Source: a virus
Virus record (IMG/VR): IMGVR_UViG_3300049203_000108
Span: 1-37,943 of that record
Length of the DNA: 37,943 nucleotides
Strand: one strand, 5' to 3'
Under the pieces are notes generated by a model that saw nothing but the letters and a program-made list of their open reading frames with translations, ran no database searches and had not been told where the DNA came from. The position numbers and the translations under genes were made by a program. This document shows, piece by piece, positions 6,877 to 13,928 of this stretch. The number at the start of each line of letters is the position of its first letter. Within the stretch, counting starts at the first letter, position 1.

Positions 6877-7193
6877 CCACTATGCCCGAAGCGTTGCAAG
6901 CGATGGTTGAGGAGAAGGCTGATGAACAAACTGACTGGGAAGATGATACCGGCATGAACGTTCACGAGCGACAAGCATATCGTTATGGCTTTCGATTTGG
7001 CGCAGAGTTTTACCACCAACTCCTTTTAGACCTGAGCGTGTTTGAGGCGCTAGAGTTTTATGCATCTAAGAAATCCTACGATAAGTGGACACTCGCCACA
7101 GATCCACGCCACACACAACATACAGATGTTGAATGGGATAAGGGTAACAAAGCCCGCGCAGTGATCGCAAAGCTGGAGGGAAAGAAGTCATGA
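6873..7193 (+). CDS. Hypothetical phage protein (106 aa)
   Basis: The second half (FEALEFYASKKSYDKWTL then VEWDKGNKARAVIAKLEGK) matches a small module common in phage early proteins: ALEFYA, a variable loop, D-x-G-x2-AR-x-AL. Its function is unknown. The N-terminal half is acidic and helical. It has ATGA overlaps at both ends. Confidence 0.66.
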   Translation: MTTMPEALQAMVEEKADEQTDWEDDTGMNVHERQAYRYGFRFGAEFYHQLLLDLSVFEALEFYASKKSYDKWTLATDPRHTQHTDVEWDKGNKARAVIAKLEGKKS

Positions 7194-7900
7194 GATTTAA
7201 CTATAGTAACTGGCCCCAAGTAAGGGAACGAGAGAAGTGTACCGAGTGCGGAAAAGGAATGCTTGGTACAACTGAGCTCGCTCCGCGCGTCCCGCATGGG
7301 GATAAGCCTTTTTGGTGTCAGTGTCCGGAAGCCGTTAGTAAAGAAGCAGGCCCCGCTCAAGAGAGTGAGAATGACTTCGATGCAGAAATGCAGTCACTCT
7401 CAGACTTCTTTATTGAACTCGATGAGGGAGGGTTTTTAACAACGGAACAAGTGTCTCGGGCGAATGAGCATTGGCACCGATTGAAAAAAGTGCGGTCCTT
7501 AGAAAGCCCCCGCGCCCAGAGCGTGAGTGATGAGGTTAAGTTCCTAAAACAAACTCTCAAAGATCTACGCCAAGCCATTGGTGCGAGTAACTCATGGGAA
7601 GACTTTATGTCGGGTGTCGAGGATGTTTGCGAAGAAATTGAAGCGCGCCTCGAATCAGCGCAATCTCGAAACCCCACGCCTCAGCCGGTCGGAGAGATGA
7701 CTCAAAGAAATAAAGAAGACATCGCCTTTGCTGAATCGGTCATGCTGGACTGGGATTACGCATCGATGGATGACGGCAAAATGTATGAACGCGCAAGCCA
7801 ACTTTATAAGGCATTACGCCACATGATTGCCGGGCTCAAATATCCCAGTGATGCCAAGTGCCTTAAGCTTACGGCTGATCTAGAGAGTGGGAAGAAATGA
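7190..7900 (+). CDS. Zn-ribbon protein of unknown function (236 aa)
   Basis: An N-terminal zinc ribbon is visible (KCTECGKGM near residue 16-24, then WCQCP near 42). A long helical, acidic region follows, with a probable coiled coil around residues 110-160. The C-terminal helix-rich part (NKEDIAFAESVMLDWDYASM) ends with a Cys. No known family is recognised. It is the largest gene of the accessory early block and is coupled by ATGA on both sides. Confidence 0.64.
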   Translation: MRFNYSNWPQVREREKCTECGKGMLGTTELAPRVPHGDKPFWCQCPEAVSKEAGPAQESENDFDAEMQSLSDFFIELDEGGFLTTEQVSRANEHWHRLKKVRSLESPRAQSVSDEVKFLKQTLKDLRQAIGASNSWEDFMSGVEDVCEEIEARLESAQSRNPTPQPVGEMTQRNKEDIAFAESVMLDWDYASMDDGKMYERASQLYKALRHMIAGLKYPSDAKCLKLTADLESGKK

Positions 7901-8238
7901 AGATCACGCAACGTTTTAAAAATGCGTGGCGAGCGTTCAAGGGTGACGTTTGGCCATACGAATCTCAACCTGTCGTGTATGTAACGTCTCGCTATCACCA
8001 ATGGTACACCGAACTTGTCTTCGAGGCACCGTGGGATAAGCCCGAATATCATAACCGCGAACTCAAGCGCACAAAATACGAAGTGCTGCAAAGCCTTATG
8101 GATAATGAATATATTTGGCACATTGATGAGCGTCCTGCCACTCGTCCACACTGTCGCAGCTTTAATGTTCGACTGAGCTTTTGGGTTCCAGAAAACAAGA
8201 TTAAATCCAAACCCAACCCCACAAGCGAGCGAAAATGA
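7897..8238 (+). CDS. Hypothetical basic protein (113 aa)
   Basis: The protein is basic and rich in aromatic residues (YVTSRYHQWYTELVF, FNVRLSFWVPENK), consistent with a small beta-sandwich. No family is recognised. It is coupled by ATGA to its neighbours. Confidence 0.65.
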   Translation: MKITQRFKNAWRAFKGDVWPYESQPVVYVTSRYHQWYTELVFEAPWDKPEYHNRELKRTKYEVLQSLMDNEYIWHIDERPATRPHCRSFNVRLSFWVPENKIKSKPNPTSERK

Positions 8239-8462
8239 CCGTAGCAGAACTTAAAGAATGGCTATCACATTGGCCCGACGATCACACGATAACCATCATT
8301 GGGAACGAGCGCGGCGAGACAGTCCACTACAGCATCGTTACTTTTGGTAAATCTAAAGAGTCTTTATTTGGGCCGGTTGTTTCTCTGTCAGCCGGTCGCA
8401 TTGTTAAGAACTTCGTTGCTGAATCCAAACCCCACGGCCAACCATTGAGGGGGAGTGAGTGA
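8235..8462 (+). CDS. Small conserved phage protein (75 aa)
   Basis: The N-terminus MTVAELKEWLSHWPDDHTI follows the pattern of a very common small phage family (M-T-V-x-E-L-x4-L-x2-x-P-x-D-x-x-V/I) whose function is not known. The gene at 14521 has a similar start pattern. It is coupled by ATGA upstream and GTGA downstream. Confidence 0.66.
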   Translation: MTVAELKEWLSHWPDDHTITIIGNERGETVHYSIVTFGKSKESLFGPVVSLSAGRIVKNFVAESKPHGQPLRGSE

Positions 8463-8614
8463 AAAAGCATTGGTTAGTCCGCGCATACGATCGTTATGTA
8501 GCTATCGAATTCTGTTGCGCAACTATGCGAGTGAACAAGTTTGCCTTGCCAGATGTGAAATATGACGTTTGCCCATGGTGTAATAGAACCCAGCCCAAAG
8601 GAAAAAGACAGTGA
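8459..8614 (+). CDS. 51-aa Cys-pair protein, GTG start
   Basis: GTG at 8459 overlaps the previous stop (GTGA) and is preceded by GAGGGGG. The product begins MKKHWLVRAYDRYVAIEF, then CC and, later, CPWC, which suggests a zinc-binding finger. The stop overlaps the next GTG (GTGA). Confidence 0.55.
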   Translation: MKKHWLVRAYDRYVAIEFCCATMRVNKFALPDVKYDVCPWCNRTQPKGKRQ

Positions 8615-8940
8615 GTGAATGTGCAAAACAAGGCCACTGTGCCCAGCTTGAGGATGACTTAAGAGAGTCGTGGAATAGTACAAAGTTAGCACTCGCCCAA
8701 GCCAAAGAACGCATCCAAGAACTCGAAGCCAAGCTAGCTGAACACGAAGAACAAGGCCTTAGGATCTACGGGCGGAAGATTGAGCTGTTCAGGGGGCAGA
8801 GAGATAAGTACAAGACCGCGCTCGAGAAGATCATTATTGTTGGATTGAATCTCAACGAAGCGGAAGGTGAAGACGAAACCACACTTGTTGATATCGCCAA
8901 AGAAGCGCTCTCGCAGAGCAATGTAGTTGAGAAAGGATAG
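8611..8940 (+). CDS. Coiled-coil hypothetical protein (109 aa), GTG start
   Basis: GTG 8611 lies in a GTGA overlap, with AAAGGAAAAAG upstream. The first two thirds form a long coiled coil (KLALAQAKERIQELEAKLAE), and the tail is acidic. No known family is recognised. Confidence 0.62.
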   Translation: MSECAKQGHCAQLEDDLRESWNSTKLALAQAKERIQELEAKLAEHEEQGLRIYGRKIELFRGQRDKYKTALEKIIIVGLNLNEAEGEDETTLVDIAKEALSQSNVVEKG

Positions 8941-8944
8941 GGCT

Positions 8945-9070
8945 GTGAAATTGCCACGAGTAGAAAGATCCAGAGTTGATAAGCGTTGGTGCGTCTACAC
9001 AGATAGATTTGAAGGGCTCTGTCCGCTGTGGCTAGTTCCAGTGATGTATATCTACGCGGTGTTTGCATGA
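8945..9070 (+). CDS. 41-aa hypothetical protein, last gene of the early operon
   Basis: GTG 8945 has AAGGATAGGG just before it, and the frame ends at 9070. The N-terminus is basic (MKLPRVERSRVDKRW) and the C-terminus hydrophobic (LWLVPVMYIYAVFA), so it could associate with the membrane. The call rests on its ribosome site and tight spacing only. Confidence 0.42.
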   Translation: MKLPRVERSRVDKRWCVYTDRFEGLCPLWLVPVMYIYAVFA

Positions 9071-9270
9071 CCCACGCGAGACTTGAGGAGAGTTTTGCGG
9101 TGATTTTCGTATAAAGGGCGGATCATGCCGCTAATTATTTTGGAAAATCTTTTTAGATCAAACCTATTGCTTTAAAATCCAGGTCAAAACCCGTCTAAAT
9201 TCAACTTTTTGCTACATACCTATTGGGGCTAATGGCAATCAAGCCATGCCCAACAACAGAAGGCATGTGC
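9071..9270. other. Non-coding end of the early operon
   Basis: No gene is supported; a 15-codon frame at 9067-9114 is too short to call. The stretch is AT-rich and contains a strong hairpin (separate entry). No classical T-run terminator is seen, so where early transcripts end is unclear. Confidence 0.5.
9226..9251 (+). terminator. Hairpin without T-run, possible terminator or RNA-stability element
   Basis: GGGC-(TA bulge)-ATGGC, loop AATCAA, then GCCAT-GCCC gives a 9-bp stem. It is followed by AACAACAG, not a T-run, so factor-independent termination is unlikely. It may protect or fold the leader of the short peptide at 9271. Confidence 0.35.
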
Positions 9271-9330
9271 ATGAAAAAAGCCAAGCTAATTTTAAAACTG
9301 ATCATCGTGATTCTAGATTACTTATCTTAA
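9271..9330 (+). CDS. Candidate 19-aa hydrophobic peptide
   Basis: The frame codes MKKAKLILKLIIVILDYLS: a basic start and one very hydrophobic helix. AGAAGG precedes the ATG by 7 bases. The size and character resemble type I toxin peptides such as Ibs, but there is no sequence family evidence. It overlaps convergently (3 bases) with the minus-strand ribbon-helix-helix gene, whose read-through transcript would be antisense to it. Confidence 0.3.
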   Translation: MKKAKLILKLIIVILDYLS

Positions 9331-9530
9331 GCCGTTTCGGCAGCTGATGATTTCAATTTATCCGCAAGGTCGCGAAGCGCTTTTGTAACGGCATCACGCA
9401 CGATTTGCGGCGTATCCCAACCGTTGCCTTTACCAAGATGATAGAGGTCTTCGATTTCCTTCTCAGGGTAAACCGTGATTTTCCCCTTCTCATGACAGCG
9501 CCGTAATTTTGGCAATTCATTTCTTTGCAT
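9327..9530 (-). CDS. Ribbon-helix-helix DNA-binding protein (67 aa)
   Basis: After a short basic arm, the pattern KITVYP (strand), EKEIEDLYHLGKGNGW (helix), DTPQIVRDAVTKAL (helix) is that of an Arc/MetJ-type ribbon-helix-helix repressor. ATG 9530 is preferred; GTG 9551 would add 7 residues, and neither has a strong ribosome site. It is the only minus-strand gene between 1 and 34 kb. Its upstream DNA contains an 11-bp-spaced ACGT array, so it probably represses itself and perhaps the rightward transcript beginning nearby. Confidence 0.65.
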   Translation of the reverse strand: MQRNELPKLRRCHEKGKITVYPEKEIEDLYHLGKGNGWDTPQIVRDAVTKALRDLADKLKSSAAETA

Positions 9531-9549
9531 ACGGGTAATTGAAACACAC

Positions 9550-9605
9550 ACGTTTTCAAAACGACAACACGTAATCTACACGTCTACATAACGTCCTAGT
9601 TACGT
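9550..9605. promoter_or_regulatory. ACGT-box operator array, 11-bp period
   Basis: ACGT occurs at 9550, 9569, 9580, 9591 and 9602; the last four are spaced exactly 11 bp apart, one helical turn. The array lies 20-75 bases upstream of the ribbon-helix-helix start and overlaps a minus-strand TTGACG (9603-9608), spacer 16, TAGACG (9581-9586). Such phased boxes suit cooperative binding by RHH dimers, as in MetJ. Confidence 0.6.
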
Positions 9606-9663
9606 CAAATCATCGCGGCTTCAATCATACCAGGTGAGCGGAGAATTGCGGCTCTGGTGGCCC

Positions 9664-9751
9664 AAATGCGGGCTACAGGGGTGTATGCGTGTAACCTTGG
9701 AGATGGCACACGTCACACCTCTCTCCTCTAGCGCATTTCAAATCAGGGAGA
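9664..9751 (+). ncRNA. Foldable leader RNA or small RNA before the packaging operon
   Basis: The outer stem pairs AAATGCG (9664-9670) with CGCATTT (9732-9738). An inner stem pairs GGTGT (9680-9684) with ACACC (9715-9719) and CGTGT (9688-9692) with ACACG (9708-9712). Its 15-nt loop contains CCTTGGAGATGGC. TCTCC at 9722-9726 can pair either with GGAGA in that loop (9699-9703) or with the next gene's ribosome site GGAGA (9747-9751). The loop plus one stem base is the exact 14-base complement of 25474-25487. Folding is by eye, not computed. Confidence 0.45.
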
Positions 9752-9758
9752 CATGTTA

Positions 9759-10031
9759 ATGCGTCTGCAAAGTAAGCTTACGGCAATACTTATTGCTCTA
9801 CTATTTGTGCTACTGGCTCTCAATCCAACATCAATGATGATTGCAGTAAGCTTGATTAGCACGGTTGCTCTGTTTGGGTTTATCGAGTTTTTAGAGCGAG
9901 CAAAGATTGATCAAATTGAAGAGCTTAAAACTCTTATCGCAAAGCACGGCGAATCAGTTGAAGACTCGATTAAGAAGACAAACGAGCGCCTTGATTCCAT
10001 TCGCTTAAGCAAAATCGTAGGTGGCCGATGA
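9759..10031 (+). CDS. Membrane protein with two hydrophobic segments and coiled-coil tail (90 aa)
   Basis: AGGGAG at 9745-9750 is 8 bases from ATG 9759 but only 2 from ATG 9753, so the later start is preferred. Hydrophobic stretches near residues 8-22 (TAILIALLFVLLALN) and 26-43 (MMIAVSLISTVALFGFIEF) are followed by a charged coiled coil. The layout could suit a holin-like or membrane-anchored phage protein. It lies far from the lysis genes and its function is unknown. It overlaps the ParB-like gene by ATGA. Confidence 0.62.
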   Translation: MRLQSKLTAILIALLFVLLALNPTSMMIAVSLISTVALFGFIEFLERAKIDQIEELKTLIAKHGESVEDSIKKTNERLDSIRLSKIVGGR

Positions 10032-10534
10032 TTGTACACTGCGCTCACACAGAGATGGTCGATCTTGATTTGCTAGTGCCTCACCCGCAGAACGCAAACA
10101 AACATACCGAGCGCCAAATCCAGATGCTTGCTAAGATAATGAAGCATCAAGGATGGCGGCACCCGATTACAGTCTCGAATCGCTCTGGATTCATCGTGGC
10201 AGGCCACGGACGGCTCATGGCTGCCAAACTTAACGGCTGGACACATGCGCCTGTAGACCGCCAAGATTTTGATACTGAAGCAGACGAGTATGCACATTTA
10301 ATCGCTGACAACAAAATCGCTGAGCTCGCTGAGACTGATCTTTCGATGGTCAACCTTGCGGTCATGGATCTCGGTCCCGACTTTGATTTAGAGCTCTTAG
10401 GTATTCCTGATTTTGTAGTCGAGCCAATCGAGAAACTCCCTGAAGTCGAAAACACATCGCAAGAGCTCAACGAATCAGACTTCCAAGATTTCCAGCACGA
10501 ATGTCCTAAATGCGGGTTTGAGTGGAATGATTAA
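10028..10534 (+). CDS. ParB/Srx-like domain protein with C-terminal zinc finger (168 aa)
   Basis: Residues about 10-95 carry the ParB-type core: LVPHPQNANKHTERQIQML, then HPITVSNRSGFIVAGHGRLMAAKLNGW, containing the G-x-GR-x2-A-x-K signature. The C-terminus has C-x2-C (HECPKCGFEWND), half a zinc site. Stand-alone ParB-like domains of this kind accompany DNA methyltransferases in many phages and are proposed to act on DNA or as nucleotide-binding partners. Here the gene overlaps the C5 methyltransferase by 8 bases, which supports joint action. It is not a partition ParB, since no ParA is present. Confidence 0.8.
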   Translation: MIVHCAHTEMVDLDLLVPHPQNANKHTERQIQMLAKIMKHQGWRHPITVSNRSGFIVAGHGRLMAAKLNGWTHAPVDRQDFDTEADEYAHLIADNKIAELAETDLSMVNLAVMDLGPDFDLELLGIPDFVVEPIEKLPEVENTSQELNESDFQDFQHECPKCGFEWND

Positions 10535-11579
10535 ACTTCGTAGAGGTCCCTGGAAACTATCTGAACTCATCGATGTACCAAAGAATGGACGCAAGGTTTT
10601 TTCGTGTTTCCACTGTGGCGGCGGCTCAACGATGGGCTACAAGCTCGCAGGATTTGAGGTCCTGGGCGGTGTTGAAATCGATCCGCAAATGATGGCCATA
10701 TATAAAGCCAATCATAACCCGAAATATTCCTATTTAATGGGCGTTCAGCACTTCAATAAGATTCCGCGGAACGAGATTCCAAAGGAACTTTTTGACCTGG
10801 ATATTTTAGATGGCAGCCCGCCTTGCTCGAGCTTTTCGACAGCTGGATCCCGGGAAAAAGCTTGGGGCACAAAAAAGAAATTCAGAGAAGGCCAGGCCGA
10901 GCAGGTGCTCGATGATTTGTTTTTTCATTTCATTGAAACGGCTCGAATCCTACAGCCAAAGGTTGTCGTTGCTGAAAACGTTAAGGGTCTCGTTATCGGC
11001 AAAGCCAAAGGTTACGTAAAACAGATTTTCAATCTATTCAAAGTTGCTGGCTATGACTGCCAGTTATTTTTGCTCAATGCGGCCTTTATGGGAGTTCCTC
11101 AAAGACGTGAACGCACTGTGTTTGTTGCGCGCCGCTCTGATTTAAAGCTCCCAAAAATAGAAATGAAATTTTCCGAAGATCCAATATCAATGGAAAAATG
11201 TTTTGTTGGTATTGATCCGCTTGGCAAAACACTTTCACCCGATCAGCTGAAGTGGTGGGAATTGTGTAAGCCTGGAAATGCTTTCTCTTCAGTACATCCA
11301 AAAAAACATTGGTTCCAAGCATTCAAGCTAGATCCGGGCGGAGTTGCGCCAACACTTACTGCCAGCGGCGGCAATTCGGAACCCTTTCATTGGTCTGCAC
11401 CAAGGAAAATATCAGATGCTGGAATGCTAAGGATTCAGTCGTTTCCAGACGACTACAACGCTGGAGAGCTAGGTGCCAAATACATATGCGGAATGTCCGT
11501 TCCGCCATTCATGATGCAAAGAATTGCACATCAAATCGATGTACAGCTTCTATCAAAAATTGGCGGCAAAAATGTCTAG
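10527..11579 (+). CDS. DNA (cytosine-5)-methyltransferase
   Basis: The 350-aa enzyme transfers methyl groups from S-adenosylmethionine to cytosine in DNA. Motifs in order: motif I FSCFHCGGGSTMGYKLAGF, a divergent AdoMet loop; motif IV DGSPPCSSFS with catalytic Cys100; motif VI VVVAENVKGL; motif VIII QRRERTVFVA; a target-recognition region about 215-290; and the closing RIQSFPDDY block. ATG 10527 is chosen in an ATGATTAA overlap. No restriction endonuclease is adjacent, so it is an orphan enzyme, probably protecting phage DNA from host restriction or marking it for packaging. Confidence 0.93.
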   Translation: MIKLRRGPWKLSELIDVPKNGRKVFSCFHCGGGSTMGYKLAGFEVLGGVEIDPQMMAIYKANHNPKYSYLMGVQHFNKIPRNEIPKELFDLDILDGSPPCSSFSTAGSREKAWGTKKKFREGQAEQVLDDLFFHFIETARILQPKVVVAENVKGLVIGKAKGYVKQIFNLFKVAGYDCQLFLLNAAFMGVPQRRERTVFVARRSDLKLPKIEMKFSEDPISMEKCFVGIDPLGKTLSPDQLKWWELCKPGNAFSSVHPKKHWFQAFKLDPGGVAPTLTASGGNSEPFHWSAPRKISDAGMLRIQSFPDDYNAGELGAKYICGMSVPPFMMQRIAHQIDVQLLSKIGGKNV

Positions 11580-11964
11580 ACCGCTCCTCGAAGTCGACAT
11601 GACAGAACTCCAAAAGCTCATGCAGTTTCGCCCGACGAAAAAGGACGCGGCGGCTTTCTTTAATGTATCTGAGGACACGATTGAGCGCAGGATTCGTGAG
11701 CTAGAGGACCTTACTTACGAAGAGTTTAAAGAGAAGTACTCGGTTAAGCGCAGGATTGCTCGTAGACAGAAGCTCGAAGAGATGGCGATGAAGGGAAATA
11801 TCGCAGCTCTTATTTATTTGGATAAAAAAGAAACTGGCGATCCGGATCAGCCGCCGCCAGCGGTGATTAATAACATGAATGTGACGCCTGAGACGCTAAA
11901 GGATTTAGTTAAAATCGCTCGCGGCACACCACAAGACGTAAAGGACGAAGAGGATCAAGGATGA
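11572..11964 (+). CDS. terS: Putative terminase small subunit
   Basis: The 130-aa protein has a helix-turn-helix near residues 18-42 (PTKKDAAAFFNVSEDTIERR), then a long helix (EKYSVKRRIARRQKLEEM). The segment MKGNIAALIYLDKKETGD is a form of the block seen in phage TerS proteins (A-x2-GN-x-A-x-L-I-x-L-x-K). ATG 11572 overlaps the methyltransferase stop by 8 bases. It would recognise the pac or cos site and load TerL. It is separated from TerL by 2.8 kb of other genes, which is unusual. Confidence 0.72.
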   Translation: MSRPLLEVDMTELQKLMQFRPTKKDAAAFFNVSEDTIERRIRELEDLTYEEFKEKYSVKRRIARRQKLEEMAMKGNIAALIYLDKKETGDPDQPPPAVINNMNVTPETLKDLVKIARGTPQDVKDEEDQG

Positions 11965-12743
11965 TCGGAGTAATTGGGATTGGTGTTGTAGGGCACGCGG
12001 TATATCAGGGCTTTAAGCAAGCTAAGATGCAGGTCTTTGCATACGACAAATACAAGCCAGAGTTTAATGAGCTATCAAAGATGTTCTCGGCTCGCGTGAT
12101 TTTCGTTTGCGTCCCCACGCCAACAGTAAACGGAAGACAAGATCTAACTGCACTCGAAGATACGTTTCAAATGCTCTCAGACATCGGCTTTAAAGGTGTC
12201 ATTTGCGTCAAATCAACGGTGCTACCTGGCACAACACAAAAGCTATCGGCTAAGTATGACTTGGTAAAAGTCGTACATAACCCAGAGTTTTTAACTGCGG
12301 CAAAACCGTTTGAGGATTTCATGAATCAACCGGCAGTCGTACTCGGCGGACATCCAAACTATACGCTTGATGTCGCAAATGCCTATCGCAGAGCGGGCTT
12401 TACGAACATCGTTGAGCTCCCTGAGGCCAGAGCATCTGAGCTTGTTAAGTACATGCACAATTTATTTTTGAGCGTGAAAGTGTCCTTCTTAAACGAATTC
12501 TACGACGCCTGTGAATCAATGAAGGTTGATTATGAGCTGGTTAGACACGTCACTACTATTTTTGGCGGCATTGGTCATGGTCACACTATGGTCCCTGGCC
12601 CTGATGGTAAGCGTGGTTTTGGCGGCATGTGTTTTCCGAAAGACACTGAAGCTTTTTCGACCTTCGCAAAAGACCGAGGCGTCAAAATGGATGTTCTAGA
12701 GGCTGCGATCATTGGCAATAAACGGAGACGCGATGATGTCTGA
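11961..12743 (+). CDS. UDP-glucose/GDP-mannose dehydrogenase-family protein lacking the C-terminal domain
   Basis: The 260-aa protein has an N-terminal NAD-binding Rossmann domain (GVIGIGVVGHAV at 3-14) and VCVPTP, KSTVLPGT and NPEFLTAA blocks. A central helix carries Lys163 and Asn167 (ELVKYMHN), and catalytic Cys224 lies in GGMCFPKD. These are the oxidation residues of UDP-sugar 6-dehydrogenases. Family members are about 390-450 aa; this one stops where the C-terminal UDP-sugar-binding domain would begin. It may act on another substrate or need a partner. It lies between TerS and TerL with a glycosyltransferase, suggesting a sugar-modification cassette. Confidence 0.82.
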   Translation: MIGVIGIGVVGHAVYQGFKQAKMQVFAYDKYKPEFNELSKMFSARVIFVCVPTPTVNGRQDLTALEDTFQMLSDIGFKGVICVKSTVLPGTTQKLSAKYDLVKVVHNPEFLTAAKPFEDFMNQPAVVLGGHPNYTLDVANAYRRAGFTNIVELPEARASELVKYMHNLFLSVKVSFLNEFYDACESMKVDYELVRHVTTIFGGIGHGHTMVPGPDGKRGFGGMCFPKDTEAFSTFAKDRGVKMDVLEAAIIGNKRRRDDV

Positions 12744-12918
12744 AAACGTGTGTGCATTTTTTGCGATTGTTGGAATTCTTGCCTTAACACTTGCCATATA
12801 TCTGCTTGGTGTTTTCGCGGCGGACGAGCAATACGAGAAAGAAATCGTGCGCGGCAATTTAATTATGGCTGAAGGCAATATGTATCGCTGTGAGCAAATT
12901 AAAGAGGCTAGCCGATGA
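12733..12918 (+). CDS. Small membrane protein (61 aa)
   Basis: ATG 12733 is chosen because GGAG lies 6 bases upstream. Residues about 8-30 (FFAIVGILALTLAIYLLGVFA) form a transmembrane helix, followed by a charged helix. It overlaps the dehydrogenase by 11 bases and the glycosyltransferase by ATGA, so the three are co-translated. It could anchor the sugar enzymes or be a separate membrane factor. Confidence 0.65.
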   Translation: MMSENVCAFFAIVGILALTLAIYLLGVFAADEQYEKEIVRGNLIMAEGNMYRCEQIKEASR

Positions 12919-13928
12919 CTGATGAATGGCAGCACGTACGAACGAAAGACGTAAAGCCTATCGATCTATCGAGAGTGCATGTTGTGACGATGATATCAAA
13001 CGTCGCACGTTTTCGCTCTCGCTATGATGCTTATCGCAGGTTTGCAAAACACATGCACGATAGTGGCGCACAGCTAACCACGGTTGAAGTTGCATACGGT
13101 AAGCGTGAGTTTGAGGTCACAGACAAAGACAATCCAAGGCACGTGCAACTGCGCACAGAGCATGAGGAGTTGTGGTTAAAAGAGCCAGCTTGGAATATTG
13201 GCCTAAGATCACTTCCTCAAGATTGGCAATACGTCATCTTTTTAGATGCCGATATTACTTTTACTAATAATCTTTGGTTATCCGAGACAGTGCATCAGCT
13301 GCAGACTTACATGGTCGTGCAACCATTTGCGCATGCGCTAGATATGGGGCCGCAACATGAAGTTATTCAAAAGCATAATGGCTTTGCTTGGTCGTATCAC
13401 CAGAACATGTTTCAAGCGCCGCAAGGAGCAGGCACTGGCGGTTACTATGGATCAGAGCCAGGCAGACCCTTTTGGCATCCTGGTTACGGGATTGCCTTTA
13501 GACGCGAATGTTTTGAGGGAGGCGGCCTTGAGGGCCTACTTACGACGGGAATCCTTGGGAGCGGCGATCATCACATGTGGCTCGCCCTCATCGGAGAAGC
13601 GCATAGAAGTTTGCCAGGAAAAATCAGTGATGGATATCGAAAGCAAGTCTTATCATGGCAAGCGGATGCAGAGAGAGTTGTTAAACGCGACATCGGCTAT
13701 ACTCCTGGAACGATACTCCACACCTTCGGCGGATCAAAGCGTAAGCGGTTCTACGTTGAGCGATGGTCGATTCTAGAAGAACAAGAATTTAATCCAGATA
13801 CAGACCTGCGAACTGATTGGCAGGGCTTACCTCAGCTTGTCGTAACAAACGATAGGCAGAGAAAGCTGCGCGATCTTTGTCGCGCTTATTTTAGAGCAAG
13901 AGATGAGGACAATCCGAATATTGATTAA
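12915..13928 (+). CDS. Glycosyltransferase-like protein, GT-A type (337 aa)
   Basis: An N-terminal nucleotide-sugar fold is suggested by VHVVTMISNVARFRSRYDAY and a D-x-D motif, Asp111-Ala-Asp113 (YVIFLDADITF), which would bind metal and nucleotide sugar. Downstream elements are WHPGYGIAFRRECFE, GSGDHHMW with a likely base, and ILHTFGGSKRKRFYVERW with the closing FNPDTDLRTDWQGL. This C-terminal block is typical of a family of phage and giant-virus GT-A proteins. Together with the dehydrogenase it may modify phage DNA, virion proteins or host surface glycans. The acceptor is unknown. Confidence 0.72.
   Translation: MTDEWQHVRTKDVKPIDLSRVHVVTMISNVARFRSRYDAYRRFAKHMHDSGAQLTTVEVAYGKREFEVTDKDNPRHVQLRTEHEELWLKEPAWNIGLRSLPQDWQYVIFLDADITFTNNLWLSETVHQLQTYMVVQPFAHALDMGPQHEVIQKHNGFAWSYHQNMFQAPQGAGTGGYYGSEPGRPFWHPGYGIAFRRECFEGGGLEGLLTTGILGSGDHHMWLALIGEAHRSLPGKISDGYRKQVLSWQADAERVVKRDIGYTPGTILHTFGGSKRKRFYVERWSILEEQEFNPDTDLRTDWQGLPQLVVTNDRQRKLRDLCRAYFRARDEDNPNID

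Noticed and set aside
9067-9114. 15-codon frame at the end of the early operon (ATGA overlap)
   Set aside because: Too short, and no ribosome site distinct from coding sequence.
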